The notes beneath the pieces were generated by a model. That model was not told where the DNA came from and did not search any database. It saw nothing but the letters and a program-made list of their open reading frames with translations. A program made the position numbers and the translations under genes. Source: Pseudomonas viridiflava (GTDB lineage: Bacteria > Pseudomonadota > Gammaproteobacteria > Pseudomonadales > Pseudomonadaceae). Taken from it: a stretch of 64,000 bases of DNA. The stretch is taken from NCBI RefSeq assembly GCF_900580865.1, contig NZ_UTBZ01000060.1, positions 62,001 through 126,000 of the forward strand. The letters are read 5' to 3'. Of the stretch, positions 38,995-50,120 are shown piece by piece. Position 1 is the first letter of the stretch, and the number at the start of each line of letters is the position of its first letter.

Positions 38995-39104
38995 CCATGT
39001 CTCCTCGATTGAATGGGCACTGAGCGTCAGGAACGCAAAAGCACCTCATCAATATAGAAGTGCTTGGCGATAGAGCAAATGTGAATAGCGCATGCACCGC
39101 GATA

Positions 39105-39190
39105 CCCCTGTAGGAGCTGCCGCAGGCTGCGATCTTTTGATTTTGTTTTTAAGATCAAAAGATCGCAGCCTGCGGCAGCTCCTACAGGGG
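39105..39190. repeat. Long palindromic repeat
   Basis: Inverted arms cccctgtaggagctgccgca ... tgcggcagctcctacagggg with about 40 bases per arm and a T-rich loop, between the 3' end of puuB and the pqiB promoter region. Confidence 0.88.
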
Positions 39191-39214
39191 CATGGTGTCG
39201 GAGCGGGTTGGGGG

Positions 39215-41757
<2,543 letters not shown>

Positions 41758-43116
41758 TCAGACGCTGAGCATCAGGAACTCACGCTCCCACGAGCTGATC
41801 ACGCGCTTGAAGTTTTCATGCTCGGCACGTTTCACCGCGACATAGCCACGGACGAACTTGTCGCCGAGGTAGTGCGCGACGGTTTCGCACTCTTCCATTT
41901 GCGTTAGCGCCTCTTCGATGGTGATCGGCAGGCGCAGGTTACGGCGCTCGTAAGCGCGACCCTGGACCGCAGCGCTCGGCGCGATTCCTTCGACCATGCC
42001 GATGTAACCGCAGAGCAAACTGGCTGCAATCGCCAGATACGGGTTGGCGTCGGCGCCCGGCAGACGGTTCTCGACGCGCATGGCTTCCGGGCTTGAGGTC
42101 GGTACACGCAGGCCGACGGTGCGGTTTTCTTCGCCCCATTCAACGTTGACCGGCGCCGAGGTGTCCGGCAGGAAGCGGCGGAACGAGTTGACGTTCGGCG
42201 CGAACATCGGCAGCACTTTCGGGATGTACTTCTGCAAACCGCCGATGTAATGCAGGAACAGCTCGCTCATCTGCCCGTCTTCATTGGCGAAGATCGGCTT
42301 GCCGGTGGCGATTTCTACCACGCTCTGGTGGATGTGCATGGCGCTGCCCGGCTCGTCGCCGATCGGCTTGGCCATGAACGTCGCCGCGACGTTGTGCTTG
42401 AGTGCGGCTTCACGCATGGTGCGTTTGAACACGGTGATCTGGTCGGCCAGATCGAGGGCGTCGCCGTGACGGAAGTTGATTTCCATCTGCGCCGGGCCGT
42501 CTTCGTGGATCAGCGTGTCTAGGTCCAGGCCTTGCAATTCGCACCAGTCGTAGACGTCTTCGAACAGCGGATCGAATTCGTTGGCAGCATCGATGGAGAA
42601 CGACTGTCGACCGCTTTCTGCACGGCCCGAGCGGCCCAGCGGTGCTTTCAGCGGCAAGTCCGGGTCTTCGCAGCGTTGGGTCAGGTAGAACTCCATTTCC
42701 GGCGCAACGATCGGCTTCCAGCCTTTGTCGGTGTAGAGCTGCAAGACTTTCTTCAGGACGTTGCGCGGCGACAGTTCGATCGGGTTGCCGAACTTGTCGA
42801 AGGTGTCGTGGATGACGATGGCGGTCGGCTCGATCGCCCATGGAATCACGTAGACCGCGTCCGCCACGGGCTTGCAGACCATGTCGATATCGGCAGGATC
42901 GAGCAGGTCGTAGTAGATGTCGTCGTCGACAAAATCCCCGGTTACCGTTTGCAGCAGCACACTTTCCGGCAGGCGCATGCCTCGCTCATGCAGGAACTTG
43001 TTGGTCGGTGCGATCTTGCCGCGGGCAATGCCGGTCAGGTCGCTGACCACACATTCGACTTCGGTAATCTTGTGATCTTTCAGCCACGTGAACAGCTGAT
43101 CGAAAGGGGCATTCAT
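41758..43116 (-). CDS. puuA: Gamma-glutamylputrescine synthetase (glutamine synthetase family)
   Basis: 452 aa from the ATG at 43116; the frame is open 36 codons earlier across the promoter. It is a glutamine-synthetase fold: MEFYLTQR and DGPAQMEINF for metal/ATP, GSAMHIHQSV for the ammonium/amine site, and the ATP loop NSFRRFLPDTSAPVNVEWGE. The family members PuuA/SpuI/SpuB join glutamate to putrescine or other polyamines. It is the first gene of the polyamine unit, although a REP doublet separates it from the binding protein gene. It is divergent from an AraC-type regulator. Confidence 0.87.
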   Translation of the reverse strand: MNAPFDQLFTWLKDHKITEVECVVSDLTGIARGKIAPTNKFLHERGMRLPESVLLQTVTGDFVDDDIYYDLLDPADIDMVCKPVADAVYVIPWAIEPTAIVIHDTFDKFGNPIELSPRNVLKKVLQLYTDKGWKPIVAPEMEFYLTQRCEDPDLPLKAPLGRSGRAESGRQSFSIDAANEFDPLFEDVYDWCELQGLDLDTLIHEDGPAQMEINFRHGDALDLADQITVFKRTMREAALKHNVAATFMAKPIGDEPGSAMHIHQSVVEIATGKPIFANEDGQMSELFLHYIGGLQKYIPKVLPMFAPNVNSFRRFLPDTSAPVNVEWGEENRTVGLRVPTSSPEAMRVENRLPGADANPYLAIAASLLCGYIGMVEGIAPSAAVQGRAYERRNLRLPITIEEALTQMEECETVAHYLGDKFVRGYVAVKRAEHENFKRVISSWEREFLMLSV

Positions 43117-43240
43117 AAAGACCTCGTTATTGGTTTTATAGACGCCGGGGAGGGCGGGTTTCATCTTCCGCCCCTTCCCCTGTGGCGCGTTGACGACTAT
43201 CTTGGGCGAGCCTTGCAGTTCCATCTATCCACTTTAAGCA

Positions 43241-43260
43241 GCACCAAAGCGCACCAAAAG
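43241..43260. promoter_or_regulatory. Direct repeat GCACCAAA x2, candidate AraC operator
   Basis: Two adjacent copies of GCACCAAA with a 10-bp period (gcaccaaagc and gcaccaaaag) lie in the short region between the divergent puuA and AraC-type genes, 18 bp before the regulator ATG. AraC proteins usually bind direct repeats with helical phasing. Position and form are suggestive only. Confidence 0.4.
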
Positions 43261-43278
43261 AGTGCGCAAGGTCACCCC

Positions 43279-44178
43279 ATGACGACGTGCAATCCGCTCC
43301 AGGTTCAAGCTTTCAACACCGCCGATGTGGCCGAGCAAGTCCGCGCCACACCGGGCTGGGTCCAGCATTACCAACAGATGTCGCCGGGCCATTTCGCCGG
43401 GCAGATCCGCTATCTGGATCTGCAGGGTGTCGAGGTCTATGAAGAGCAGATGAACACCCGCGTCGAGCAGAATTTCAGCGCGCCATCGGGTGCCTTGGCG
43501 TTCTGTTTTGATCGCAGCGACAACGCGCTGTACCTGCTCAATGAAGACAGTCGCAATATCTGGATCACTCCGGAGAACTACCAGGAAATCGCCGTGGTGT
43601 TCGGCCCGGAGTTTGTCCGTCAGCACGGTCTGAACGTGGCGAAACTCGAAGGGTTGTTCATGACGCAACTCAACTGCGGGCAGAACGCTCTGTTCAGTCG
43701 CTGGTTAAGTTCGACTCTCACGAAGTTGTCGCAAGCTGTTGATCCGCTTGATAAAGATGCGCTGACAAAACAGCTACTCGAAGACTGTTTGTTCATCCTC
43801 GACAACGCTCACACAAGTCTCGATCGCGGCGGCTTACAGCGTCGTACCGAAGAACGGATGATCATGAAGCGTGTAGGGGAATGGGCGGCGGATTCGCCGG
43901 AAGACACCGTCAATCTGCTCGAACTTTCCCACGTGGCCGGGGTGCCGTTGCGGCAATTGCAGCAGGCCTTCAAAGCCTACACCGGGATGACCCCTAGCCA
44001 TTGGTTGCGCCTGCGCCGATTGAACAGCGCACACCGCGAATTGCTCAAGCGCCGGCCCACGGAAACTACGGTTGCCGAGGTGGCGATGCACTGGTCGTTC
44101 TGGCATTTGGGACGGTTTTCAAGCAGTTACCGGGCGTTGTTCAAGGAGTTGCCGAGCGAGACGCTGAAGCGCTCATGA
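43279..44178 (+). CDS. AraC family regulator of the polyamine cluster
   Basis: 299 aa from the ATG at 43279; the frame is open far upstream but antisense to puuA. The N-terminal half is EutR-like (PGWVQHYQQMSPGHFAGQIR; YEEQMNTRVEQNF). The C-terminal two HTH units are LLELSHVAGVPLRQLQQAF and VAEVAMHWSFWHLGRFSSSY, ending in LFKELPSETL, the AraC/XylS signature. Being divergent from puuA, it likely controls the polyamine genes and itself. Confidence 0.87.
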   Translation: MTTCNPLQVQAFNTADVAEQVRATPGWVQHYQQMSPGHFAGQIRYLDLQGVEVYEEQMNTRVEQNFSAPSGALAFCFDRSDNALYLLNEDSRNIWITPENYQEIAVVFGPEFVRQHGLNVAKLEGLFMTQLNCGQNALFSRWLSSTLTKLSQAVDPLDKDALTKQLLEDCLFILDNAHTSLDRGGLQRRTEERMIMKRVGEWAADSPEDTVNLLELSHVAGVPLRQLQQAFKAYTGMTPSHWLRLRRLNSAHRELLKRRPTETTVAEVAMHWSFWHLGRFSSSYRALFKELPSETLKRS

Positions 44179-44206
44179 AAGCCTTGGCGGTTAAAAAGGC
44201 TTTGTC
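44178..44206 (+). terminator. Weak hairpin after the AraC-type gene
   Basis: AAAGCCTT (44178-44185) pairs perfectly with AAGGCTTT (44196-44203) just after the stop codon. It is followed by only a short T run, so termination would be modest. Confidence 0.35.
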
Positions 44207-44223
44207 TTGGCGCTGAAGTTAAA

Positions 44224-44242
44224 TAGAATCACTCTCATTTGA
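44224..44242 (+). promoter_or_regulatory. Weak Fur-box-like site before the ECF sigma gene
   Basis: The 19 bases from 44224 (core AGAATCACTCTCATTT) match the Fur consensus at 10 of 19 positions, including TCATT. They lie 27 bp before the sigma-factor ATG. Expected from gene type, weak as sequence. Confidence 0.4.
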
Positions 44243-44268
44243 AACTGACTTCGCGCAGGACTCTTGAG

Positions 44269-44778
44269 ATGACTGAAGCAGCGACGCCGTCGGAGCAGAG
44301 CCTGCACGAGCTATACCGCGATCATCGAGGCTGGCTCGAAACATGGCTTCGCCGGCGGATGGGCAACGCGTGGGATGCGGCTGATCTCAGCCAGGACACC
44401 TTCTTGCGTGTGCTGTGCAGTGCGCAACCGATCGCCGACATGCGCGAGCCGCGCGCGTATTTGCTGACCGTGGGCAAACGCCTGCTGAGCAATTTCTACA
44501 CCCGCCGCAGCCTGGAAAAGGCCTATCTCGAAGCCCTCGCGCAATTGCCCGAAGAATGCGTGCCGTCGCCCGAGCAACGTTGGCTGCTGTTGGAAACCCT
44601 GCAAGCGCTGGATGAGCTGCTCGATGGTTTGCCGCGAGCGGTGCGTCGGGCCTTTCTCCTGAGTCAGCTCGAAGGCCTCGGTTACCGTGAAATCGCCGAA
44701 CGTTTGCAGGTTTCAGAGCGCAGTATAAAACGTTACATGGCAATGGCTTACGAGCATTGTTTGATGTTGGATCTATGA
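44269..44778 (+). CDS. FecI-like ECF sigma factor
   Basis: 169 aa from the ATG at 44269 (a TTG at 44239 is possible). Sigma region 2 contains DAADLSQDTFLRVL and REPRAYLLTVGKRLL; region 4 HTH is GLGYREIAERLQVSERSIKR. This is the iron-starvation sigma type that transcribes its partner TonB receptor gene on a surface signal. It overlaps the fecR gene by 4 bp and the receptor gene follows, forming a complete cell-surface signalling unit. Confidence 0.9.
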   Translation: MTEAATPSEQSLHELYRDHRGWLETWLRRRMGNAWDAADLSQDTFLRVLCSAQPIADMREPRAYLLTVGKRLLSNFYTRRSLEKAYLEALAQLPEECVPSPEQRWLLLETLQALDELLDGLPRAVRRAFLLSQLEGLGYREIAERLQVSERSIKRYMAMAYEHCLMLDL

Positions 44779-45725
44779 TGCGCGTCGCACCCAACACCGA
44801 AGCGCGTGAAGTGGCGCGTGCCGCGGCACAGTGGTTGGCATTACTCGAGTCCGGCGAGGCCAGTGAAGCCGATCACGTGCGACTGAAGCACTGGCGCGAC
44901 AGCGATAGCCGCCATGAAAACGCCTGGCAGAAGATTCAATTGCTGCGCCAGCGCTTTGCCAGTCTGCCGACCGAATTGGCCATGGCCACACTCGATCGCC
45001 CGGATCTGGCGCGGCGTGCAGCTCTGAAAAGGGCGCTGGGTCTGGCGGCGCTGGTGCCGACGGCGTGGTTGATCAGTCGCCAGTTGCCGCTCGACGTCTG
45101 GCGCGCGGATTTGCACACTTCCACCGGCGAGCACACGCGAACACGACTGGCGGACGGCAGCACCTTGCAACTGAACACTGCCAGTGCGGTGAACGTCAAT
45201 CTGGCCAGCCGTCAGTTGACGTTGGTGCGTGGCGAAATGGCGCTCAACGTTCCTGGTAGAACGGCATTGACGGTCAACGCGCCGTACGGTCGGATCATTG
45301 TCAGCCGCAGCGAAGTCTGCGTGCGCCTCAACGAACGTGATTGCACCGTGTCGGTGGTCAGCGGCTCGGTGCAGTTGCAGCCGTTGCACGGCCCGGCGCT
45401 GCAGTTGAATGCCGGGCAACAGGTCAGTTTGCAGGCCTCCGGCGCCGGCCCGGTCGCGCTGTTCGACACCAAAATGCCGGGTTGGCGTGACGGTGTGTTG
45501 ATGGCGCAAAACCAGCCGTTGGGGGATTTCCTGCGCGAGTTGAGCCGTTATCGCTCGGGGCTTCTACGCTGGGAGCCAGCACTTGAAAGTCTGCGTGTCA
45601 CCGGCAGTTTCCGTCTCGACGACACCGATAAAGTGCTGGCGCTGCTGGCGGCGAGCCTGCCGTTGGAGGTGCATTCGCGCACGCGTTTCTGGGTAACGCT
45701 GGCGCCGCGAAAAAATATCGTCTGA
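44775..45725 (+). CDS. FecR-like anti-sigma regulator
   Basis: 316 aa from ATG 44775, overlapping the sigma gene stop. The N-terminal cytoplasmic domain has the FecR pattern AAQWLALLESGEASEADHVR ... WRDSDSRHENAW. One membrane helix lies near residues 84-102 (LGLAALVPTAWLI). The periplasmic FecR domain begins near EHTRTRLADGSTLQLNTASA and ends in a small C-terminal STN-like domain. It relays receptor occupancy to the sigma factor. Confidence 0.9.
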   Translation: MMRVAPNTEAREVARAAAQWLALLESGEASEADHVRLKHWRDSDSRHENAWQKIQLLRQRFASLPTELAMATLDRPDLARRAALKRALGLAALVPTAWLISRQLPLDVWRADLHTSTGEHTRTRLADGSTLQLNTASAVNVNLASRQLTLVRGEMALNVPGRTALTVNAPYGRIIVSRSEVCVRLNERDCTVSVVSGSVQLQPLHGPALQLNAGQQVSLQASGAGPVALFDTKMPGWRDGVLMAQNQPLGDFLRELSRYRSGLLRWEPALESLRVTGSFRLDDTDKVLALLAASLPLEVHSRTRFWVTLAPRKNIV

Positions 45726-45792
45726 AGCCTGTCCCTTTTTTTCGCCTCACCGGTCATTGCAGGTAAGTGAACAAAATCGAGAGCTTCTTCCA

Positions 45793-48192
45793 ATGCCCGC
45801 AGTATTCCCAAGTCGTTTGCGTCCGTTGTTGCAGTTGAGCCTCCTGCTGAGCCTGACTGCCAGCCCTGTGTTGATCCAGTCCAGTTGGGCCGAAGATGCC
45901 CGGCGCAGTTATCAGGTGCCGGCTGGCAGCCTGAGTGCAGCGTTGACAAGATTTGCCGGTTTGGCCGGGGTCAATCTGTCGGTCGATCCGGCGCTGGTCA
46001 GCGGGCGCAACAGCAACGGTTTGTCCGGCGAGTTTGGCGTGGAGGAGGGGTTCACCCGCTTGTTGCTCGGTTCTGGCTTGCAACTGCAACCGCTAGGCGA
46101 ACACGCTTACACCCTGGTGCCAGCGGCGGAGGCCGGCAGCCTGCAACTGGCGCCGACGTCGATTCTTGGTGCCACCGGTTCCAGTGATGCCGATGTGTTT
46201 GCCGGCGGCCAGGTCGCGCGGCGTGGCTCGCAGGGTTTGCTGGGGTCGAAAGACTTCATGGAGACCCCGTTCAGCATGACCACCTACACCAGCGAGGCGG
46301 TGAAGAATCAGCAGGCGCGCACCTTGGGTGATCTGATTTCCAGCGACCCATCGGTGCGCGCGACCAATCCGGCCGGTGGCCGTTACGAGCAGTTCACCAT
46401 CCGTGGTTTCAGCCTGTTCAACAGCGACGTGGCGTACAACGGGCTCTATGGCGTGCTGCCGACGTACACCATTGACATGGAAATGGCCGATCGTGTGGAT
46501 ATCATCAAAGGCCCGAGCCAGCTCATCAACGGCATTTCGCCGCGGGGCAGCGTAGGCGGGGGGATCAACGTGGTGCCAAAGCGAGCCACCGACAAACCGA
46601 TCACCTCGCTGACGGCCAATTATGCGTCGAACAATCAGGTCGGCGGCGCGGTGGATGTCGGCCGGCGGTTCGGTGAGGACAATCAGTTCGGCCTGCGTTT
46701 CAACGGCGTCAAGCAGTCCGGTGATACCGAGTGGGATCATCAAAGTGTCGACCGTGACATGGCCGTGCTCGGCCTGGATTTTCGCGGTGAGCGCTTACGA
46801 CTTTCGACCGATATCGGCCACACCGAACGCGACACCGACGCGCCGCAGGAGCGCGTGCAGGTCGCGGCCAATGCCAAGGTTCCGAGCGCGAACAAGGTGC
46901 ATCGCAACTACGCGCAACCGTGGAGTCAGGCGAAAACCGAGGACACCTTCGGCACGTTCAACGCAGAGTTCGATGTCAATGATTCGGTGATGCTGTACGG
47001 CGGCGTCGGCGCGCGCAAAAGTAATCATGACTTCCTGCGCCATGCCGTTTCCGTCACCAACGATGCCGGTGATTTCAGCGTGCAACCGCGCGACTTCACC
47101 CGCGACGAAAACGTGCGCACGGCTACCGCCGGCGTGCGCAACTGGTTCCATACCGGGCCGGTGAGCCATGAGGTCAACCTCGCGGCCAGCTACTTCTACA
47201 TGGATTTCGAGAACGGCGGCGCGCGTTACGCGGCAGGGCGCAGCAACCTGTATGACCCGGTGGAAACGGCGAAACCCGGCACGCCGACACGCAATGACGC
47301 CAAGGTCTACACCGAAAACCGCTTCAGCGGCGTAGCGCTGTCCGACACCCTGGGCTTTTTCGACGATCGATTGCTGCTGACCCTCGGCGCTCGCTGGCAG
47401 CGGGTGAAAGTTGATGACTGGAGCGATGACATCAAAGGCGACACCGCTTACGACGAGGAAAAGGTTTCGCCCTCGGGCGGCATTCTGTTCAAGGCGACCG
47501 ACAAACTGTCGTTGTACGCCAACTACATGGAAGGCCTGAGTCAGGGCAAGATCGCGCCGTCGACTTCCATAAACGAAGACGAAATCTTCCCGCCGTTTAT
47601 CAGCCGCCAGGTTGAAGTCGGTGCCAAGTACGACGCCGGCGCCTACGCGTTGACCGCTGCGGTGTTTCGCATCAAGCAACCGGCGTACGAGACCAACGCC
47701 ACCACGCGAGTCTTCGGGCCTAATGGCAAGCGCGAGAACAATGGCGTGGAGCTGAGCGTGTTCGGCGAACCGCTCAAAGGCTTCCGTTTGCTTGGCGGCG
47801 TGATGTACATCGACAGCGAATTGACCAAGACCACCAACGGTACCTTCGATGGCAACCGTGCGCCGGCGACGCCGAAATACAACGTCAATCTGGGCGCCGA
47901 GTGGGACGTGCCGACGGTGCAGGGGCTGACGCTGACAACGCGGGGCATCTATTCGAGTTCGCAGTATCTGGATCAGTCCAACGAGAAGGAAATCGATTCC
48001 TGGGAGCGCTTCGATGTGGGCACGCGCTACGCGTTCAAGGTTGACGACAAAACCATCACCTTGCGCGGGAATATCGAGAACGTGCTGGACAAGCGCTATT
48101 GGAGTTCGGCAGGGGCGTCCGATGACAGCGAGCCGGGGTTGACGTTGTCGACGCCGAGAACCTATCTGCTTTCAGCGACAGTGGATTTCTGA
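45793..48192 (+). CDS. TonB-dependent siderophore receptor with STN signalling domain
   Basis: 799 aa from the ATG at 45793. A signal peptide (to about residue 33, ending SSWA) is followed by an STN domain (YQVPAGSLSAALTRFAGLAG ... HAYTLVPA, about 38-115), which contacts FecR. A plug domain (TPFSMTTYTSEAVKNQQA; IRGFSLFNSD) leads to a 22-strand barrel ending in LSATVDF with the terminal phenylalanine. It is probably a hydroxamate-type siderophore receptor (FpvA/FoxA/FiuA class); the ligand cannot be read. It is probably transcribed by the sigma factor encoded just upstream. Confidence 0.9.
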   Translation: MPAVFPSRLRPLLQLSLLLSLTASPVLIQSSWAEDARRSYQVPAGSLSAALTRFAGLAGVNLSVDPALVSGRNSNGLSGEFGVEEGFTRLLLGSGLQLQPLGEHAYTLVPAAEAGSLQLAPTSILGATGSSDADVFAGGQVARRGSQGLLGSKDFMETPFSMTTYTSEAVKNQQARTLGDLISSDPSVRATNPAGGRYEQFTIRGFSLFNSDVAYNGLYGVLPTYTIDMEMADRVDIIKGPSQLINGISPRGSVGGGINVVPKRATDKPITSLTANYASNNQVGGAVDVGRRFGEDNQFGLRFNGVKQSGDTEWDHQSVDRDMAVLGLDFRGERLRLSTDIGHTERDTDAPQERVQVAANAKVPSANKVHRNYAQPWSQAKTEDTFGTFNAEFDVNDSVMLYGGVGARKSNHDFLRHAVSVTNDAGDFSVQPRDFTRDENVRTATAGVRNWFHTGPVSHEVNLAASYFYMDFENGGARYAAGRSNLYDPVETAKPGTPTRNDAKVYTENRFSGVALSDTLGFFDDRLLLTLGARWQRVKVDDWSDDIKGDTAYDEEKVSPSGGILFKATDKLSLYANYMEGLSQGKIAPSTSINEDEIFPPFISRQVEVGAKYDAGAYALTAAVFRIKQPAYETNATTRVFGPNGKRENNGVELSVFGEPLKGFRLLGGVMYIDSELTKTTNGTFDGNRAPATPKYNVNLGAEWDVPTVQGLTLTTRGIYSSSQYLDQSNEKEIDSWERFDVGTRYAFKVDDKTITLRGNIENVLDKRYWSSAGASDDSEPGLTLSTPRTYLLSATVDF

Positions 48193-48310
48193 CTGAATGG
48201 ACTCATCATCTTTGAACTAATCATCCGGCGTGCGCCCCTAATGTCGTGCTGATAGCCACTCGGGTAGGGCTGTCGGCATTCCCCACTCATGCACGCAGGG
48301 TTGATCAATC

Positions 48311-48559
48311 ATGAAGAGCGAACAGGTAGAAGGTGTAGCAGAAAAGCTGGCCGGCAAGGCGCAGAGCGCAATCGGCAGACTGATGGGTGACTCGGCAATG
48401 GAGGCTGAAGGTGCTGGTCGTCAAGCGGCTGGCCAACTGACCAAAACCTACGGCGACACACTCGACAGCGTCTCGACGTTCGTCAAAGAGAAACCTGTCG
48501 CCGCACTCGCCATTGGCGCGGCCGTCCTGCTCTTGGTCAATCGACTGATGCGCCGCTGA
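48311..48559 (+). CDS. CsbD-like small stress protein with C-terminal membrane anchor
   Basis: 82 aa. The first ~50 residues (EQVEGVAEKLAGKAQSAIGR, then AEGAGRQAAGQL) match the amphipathic CsbD repeat. The C-terminal part (KEKPVAALAIGAAVLLLVNRL) is the DUF883-like single membrane segment with an RR end. Such proteins are general-stress or ribosome-associated in some bacteria; no function is assigned. It is a single gene. Confidence 0.82.
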   Translation: MKSEQVEGVAEKLAGKAQSAIGRLMGDSAMEAEGAGRQAAGQLTKTYGDTLDSVSTFVKEKPVAALAIGAAVLLLVNRLMRR

Positions 48560-48610
48560 GCCTAGGTGTAGGGAGTTGCCAACCTGAGTCATTCCTCGCT
48601 GGTGCCTGGT

Positions 48611-48647
48611 ATCGTTATTGACGATACCTGCCAGCGATACATGCGAT
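48611..48647 (+). promoter_or_regulatory. Nod-box-like operator, site A (upstream of the first LysR gene)
   Basis: ATC (48611) N9 GAT, 7 bases, then AGC N9 GAT (ending 48647). The first half is embedded in a perfect 7-bp inverted repeat, GGTATCG-N7-CGATACC (48608-48628). The second half has AGC instead of ATC, so this is the one imperfect member of four sites. It lies 95 bp before the LysR start. Confidence 0.7.
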
Positions 48648-48742
48648 TGGTACATCGGTAAGCCGCTGGTTAAGGTCATGATTGGGTGTGGACCCTGCCC
48701 GCCATTCCGGGCGCACACCTGACCCCTCTTCAGCGGACCGAC

Positions 48743-49678
48743 ATGCGATATCGACGCCTCGACCTCAATCTATTGGTTGCGCTGGATGCTTTGCTGAGCG
48801 AATGCAGCGTCAGCCGGGCGGCCGAGCGTCTGTGCCTGGGGCAGTCAGCTGCCAGTTCGGCATTGGGCCGCTTGCGTGAGCATTTCAACGACCCGTTACT
48901 GGTACAAGTCGGGCGCCGCCTGGAACCCACGGCGCTGGGCCTGGAGTTGCTGCCAAAAGTGCGTGCAGCGTTGGCACTGACCCGGGAGATCGTCGACGCG
49001 CCGCTGAATTTTGACCCGGCGAACTGCGACCGACACATCACTCTGGTAGCCTCCGATTACGTCGCCGATGTGCTGCTCTCAAAGGTCAGCCGTGTATTGG
49101 CGCGTATTGCTCCGGGTATTCGCTTGAGCCTGCGCGACATGCCTGTTCCGCGCGACGGCGATGTCGTCAGCGAAGCGCTCGATTATCGGCGCAGTGATTG
49201 CGTAATCGTGCCGCAGCGACGGTTGAACCCGGCCTATCCCCATGTGCCGCTGGTGACGGACCGGCTCTGTTGTATGGTCTGCGCACAGGAGCCACAGTTC
49301 GCCGAGCACCTGAGCATGGCCGACTATTGCGCTGCGGCGCATGTGGTACGCGAGTTTGCCGACGGGCACAACCTGGCGATGGATGCCGAGCACCTGCATG
49401 AACTCGGCATTGAGCGGCAAGTGGCGGTGACCGTTGAAAGCTTTGTGCTGATGCCGCAATTCATTGTCGGTACCGGGCGCATTGCCACGGTGTTTCAACG
49501 ACAGGCGCAACGCTTCGCCCAGCGTTATCCGTTGCGCATTCACCCGGCACCGCTGGCGTTCCCCGAGGCTGTTCAAGTCTTGCAATGGCATCCCTATCAA
49601 GAACATGACCCGGTCATGCAGTGGTTTCGCGGCCTGCTTCTGGAACAGGCCGCGTTGCTCGATCAACCCTCTGGCTGA
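48743..49678 (+). CDS. LysR family regulator (NodD-like), first copy
   Basis: 311 aa from ATG 48743. The N-terminal start MRYRRLDLNLLVALDALLSE and HTH (CSVSRAAERLCLGQSAASSA) are of the NodD/NahR-like LysR subgroup, as are the internal LVASDYVADVLL and VGTGRIATVFQRQAQRF. It probably senses an aromatic compound and controls the cluster from operators like site A. Its 3' end overlaps that of the GlcG-like gene by 16 bp, tail to tail. Confidence 0.87.
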   Translation: MRYRRLDLNLLVALDALLSECSVSRAAERLCLGQSAASSALGRLREHFNDPLLVQVGRRLEPTALGLELLPKVRAALALTREIVDAPLNFDPANCDRHITLVASDYVADVLLSKVSRVLARIAPGIRLSLRDMPVPRDGDVVSEALDYRRSDCVIVPQRRLNPAYPHVPLVTDRLCCMVCAQEPQFAEHLSMADYCAAAHVVREFADGHNLAMDAEHLHELGIERQVAVTVESFVLMPQFIVGTGRIATVFQRQAQRFAQRYPLRIHPAPLAFPEAVQVLQWHPYQEHDPVMQWFRGLLLEQAALLDQPSG

Positions 49679-50109
49679 TCGCCGCTGTCGGCAACCAATC
49701 CGGCCTTGGCGATGGCCAGCAATGCGCAGCGCTCGTCGTTGTCCGAGGTATCGCCGCTGATGCCGATGGCCCCGAGCACCATGCCCTCGGCATTCCGGAT
49801 CAACACACCACCCGCCACCGGAATCACCTCGCCGCCAGTCAAACTGTTGATAGCGTCGAAAAACGCCGGCATGGCTTGCGCGCGTCTCGCCAGTTCACGT
49901 CCACCAAAACCCATGCCCAGGCAGCCACGTGCCTTGCCGGTGGCGATTTGCGTGCGCAGGAAAGTGGCGTGTTCGTCGCGCAATATCGCCAAGGGATGGC
50001 CGGCGGCATCCAGTACGGCGACGCCCAGCGGTTTGATCCCGGCTTCCCGAGCGATGCGGATGGCATCGCTGGCCATGTTCGTCGCAGTCAGTAGATCAAG
50101 TCGTTGCAT
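49663..50109 (-). CDS. GlcG/HbpS family protein
   Basis: 148 aa from the ATG at 50109 (AGAGG just upstream; an ATG at 50124 overlapping the upstream stop is possible). The pattern GIKPLGVAVLDAAGHPLAIL, VIPVAGGVLIRNAEGMVLG and AIGISGDTSDNDERCA is the HbpS/GlcG (heme-degrading-like, profilin-type) fold. In catabolic clusters such proteins are common and of uncertain function. It is probably translated together with the amidohydrolase gene, whose stop is 12 bp upstream of this ATG. Confidence 0.83.
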   Translation of the reverse strand: MQRLDLLTATNMASDAIRIAREAGIKPLGVAVLDAAGHPLAILRDEHATFLRTQIATGKARGCLGMGFGGRELARRAQAMPAFFDAINSLTGGEVIPVAGGVLIRNAEGMVLGAIGISGDTSDNDERCALLAIAKAGLVADSGDQPEG

Positions 50110-50120
50110 GGCCTCTGTCC

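Noticed and set aside
45726..45792. Fur or ECF-sigma promoter before the TonB receptor gene
   Set aside because: The 67-bp gap has no recognisable Fur box, and the -35/-10 for this sigma class could not be identified by eye.
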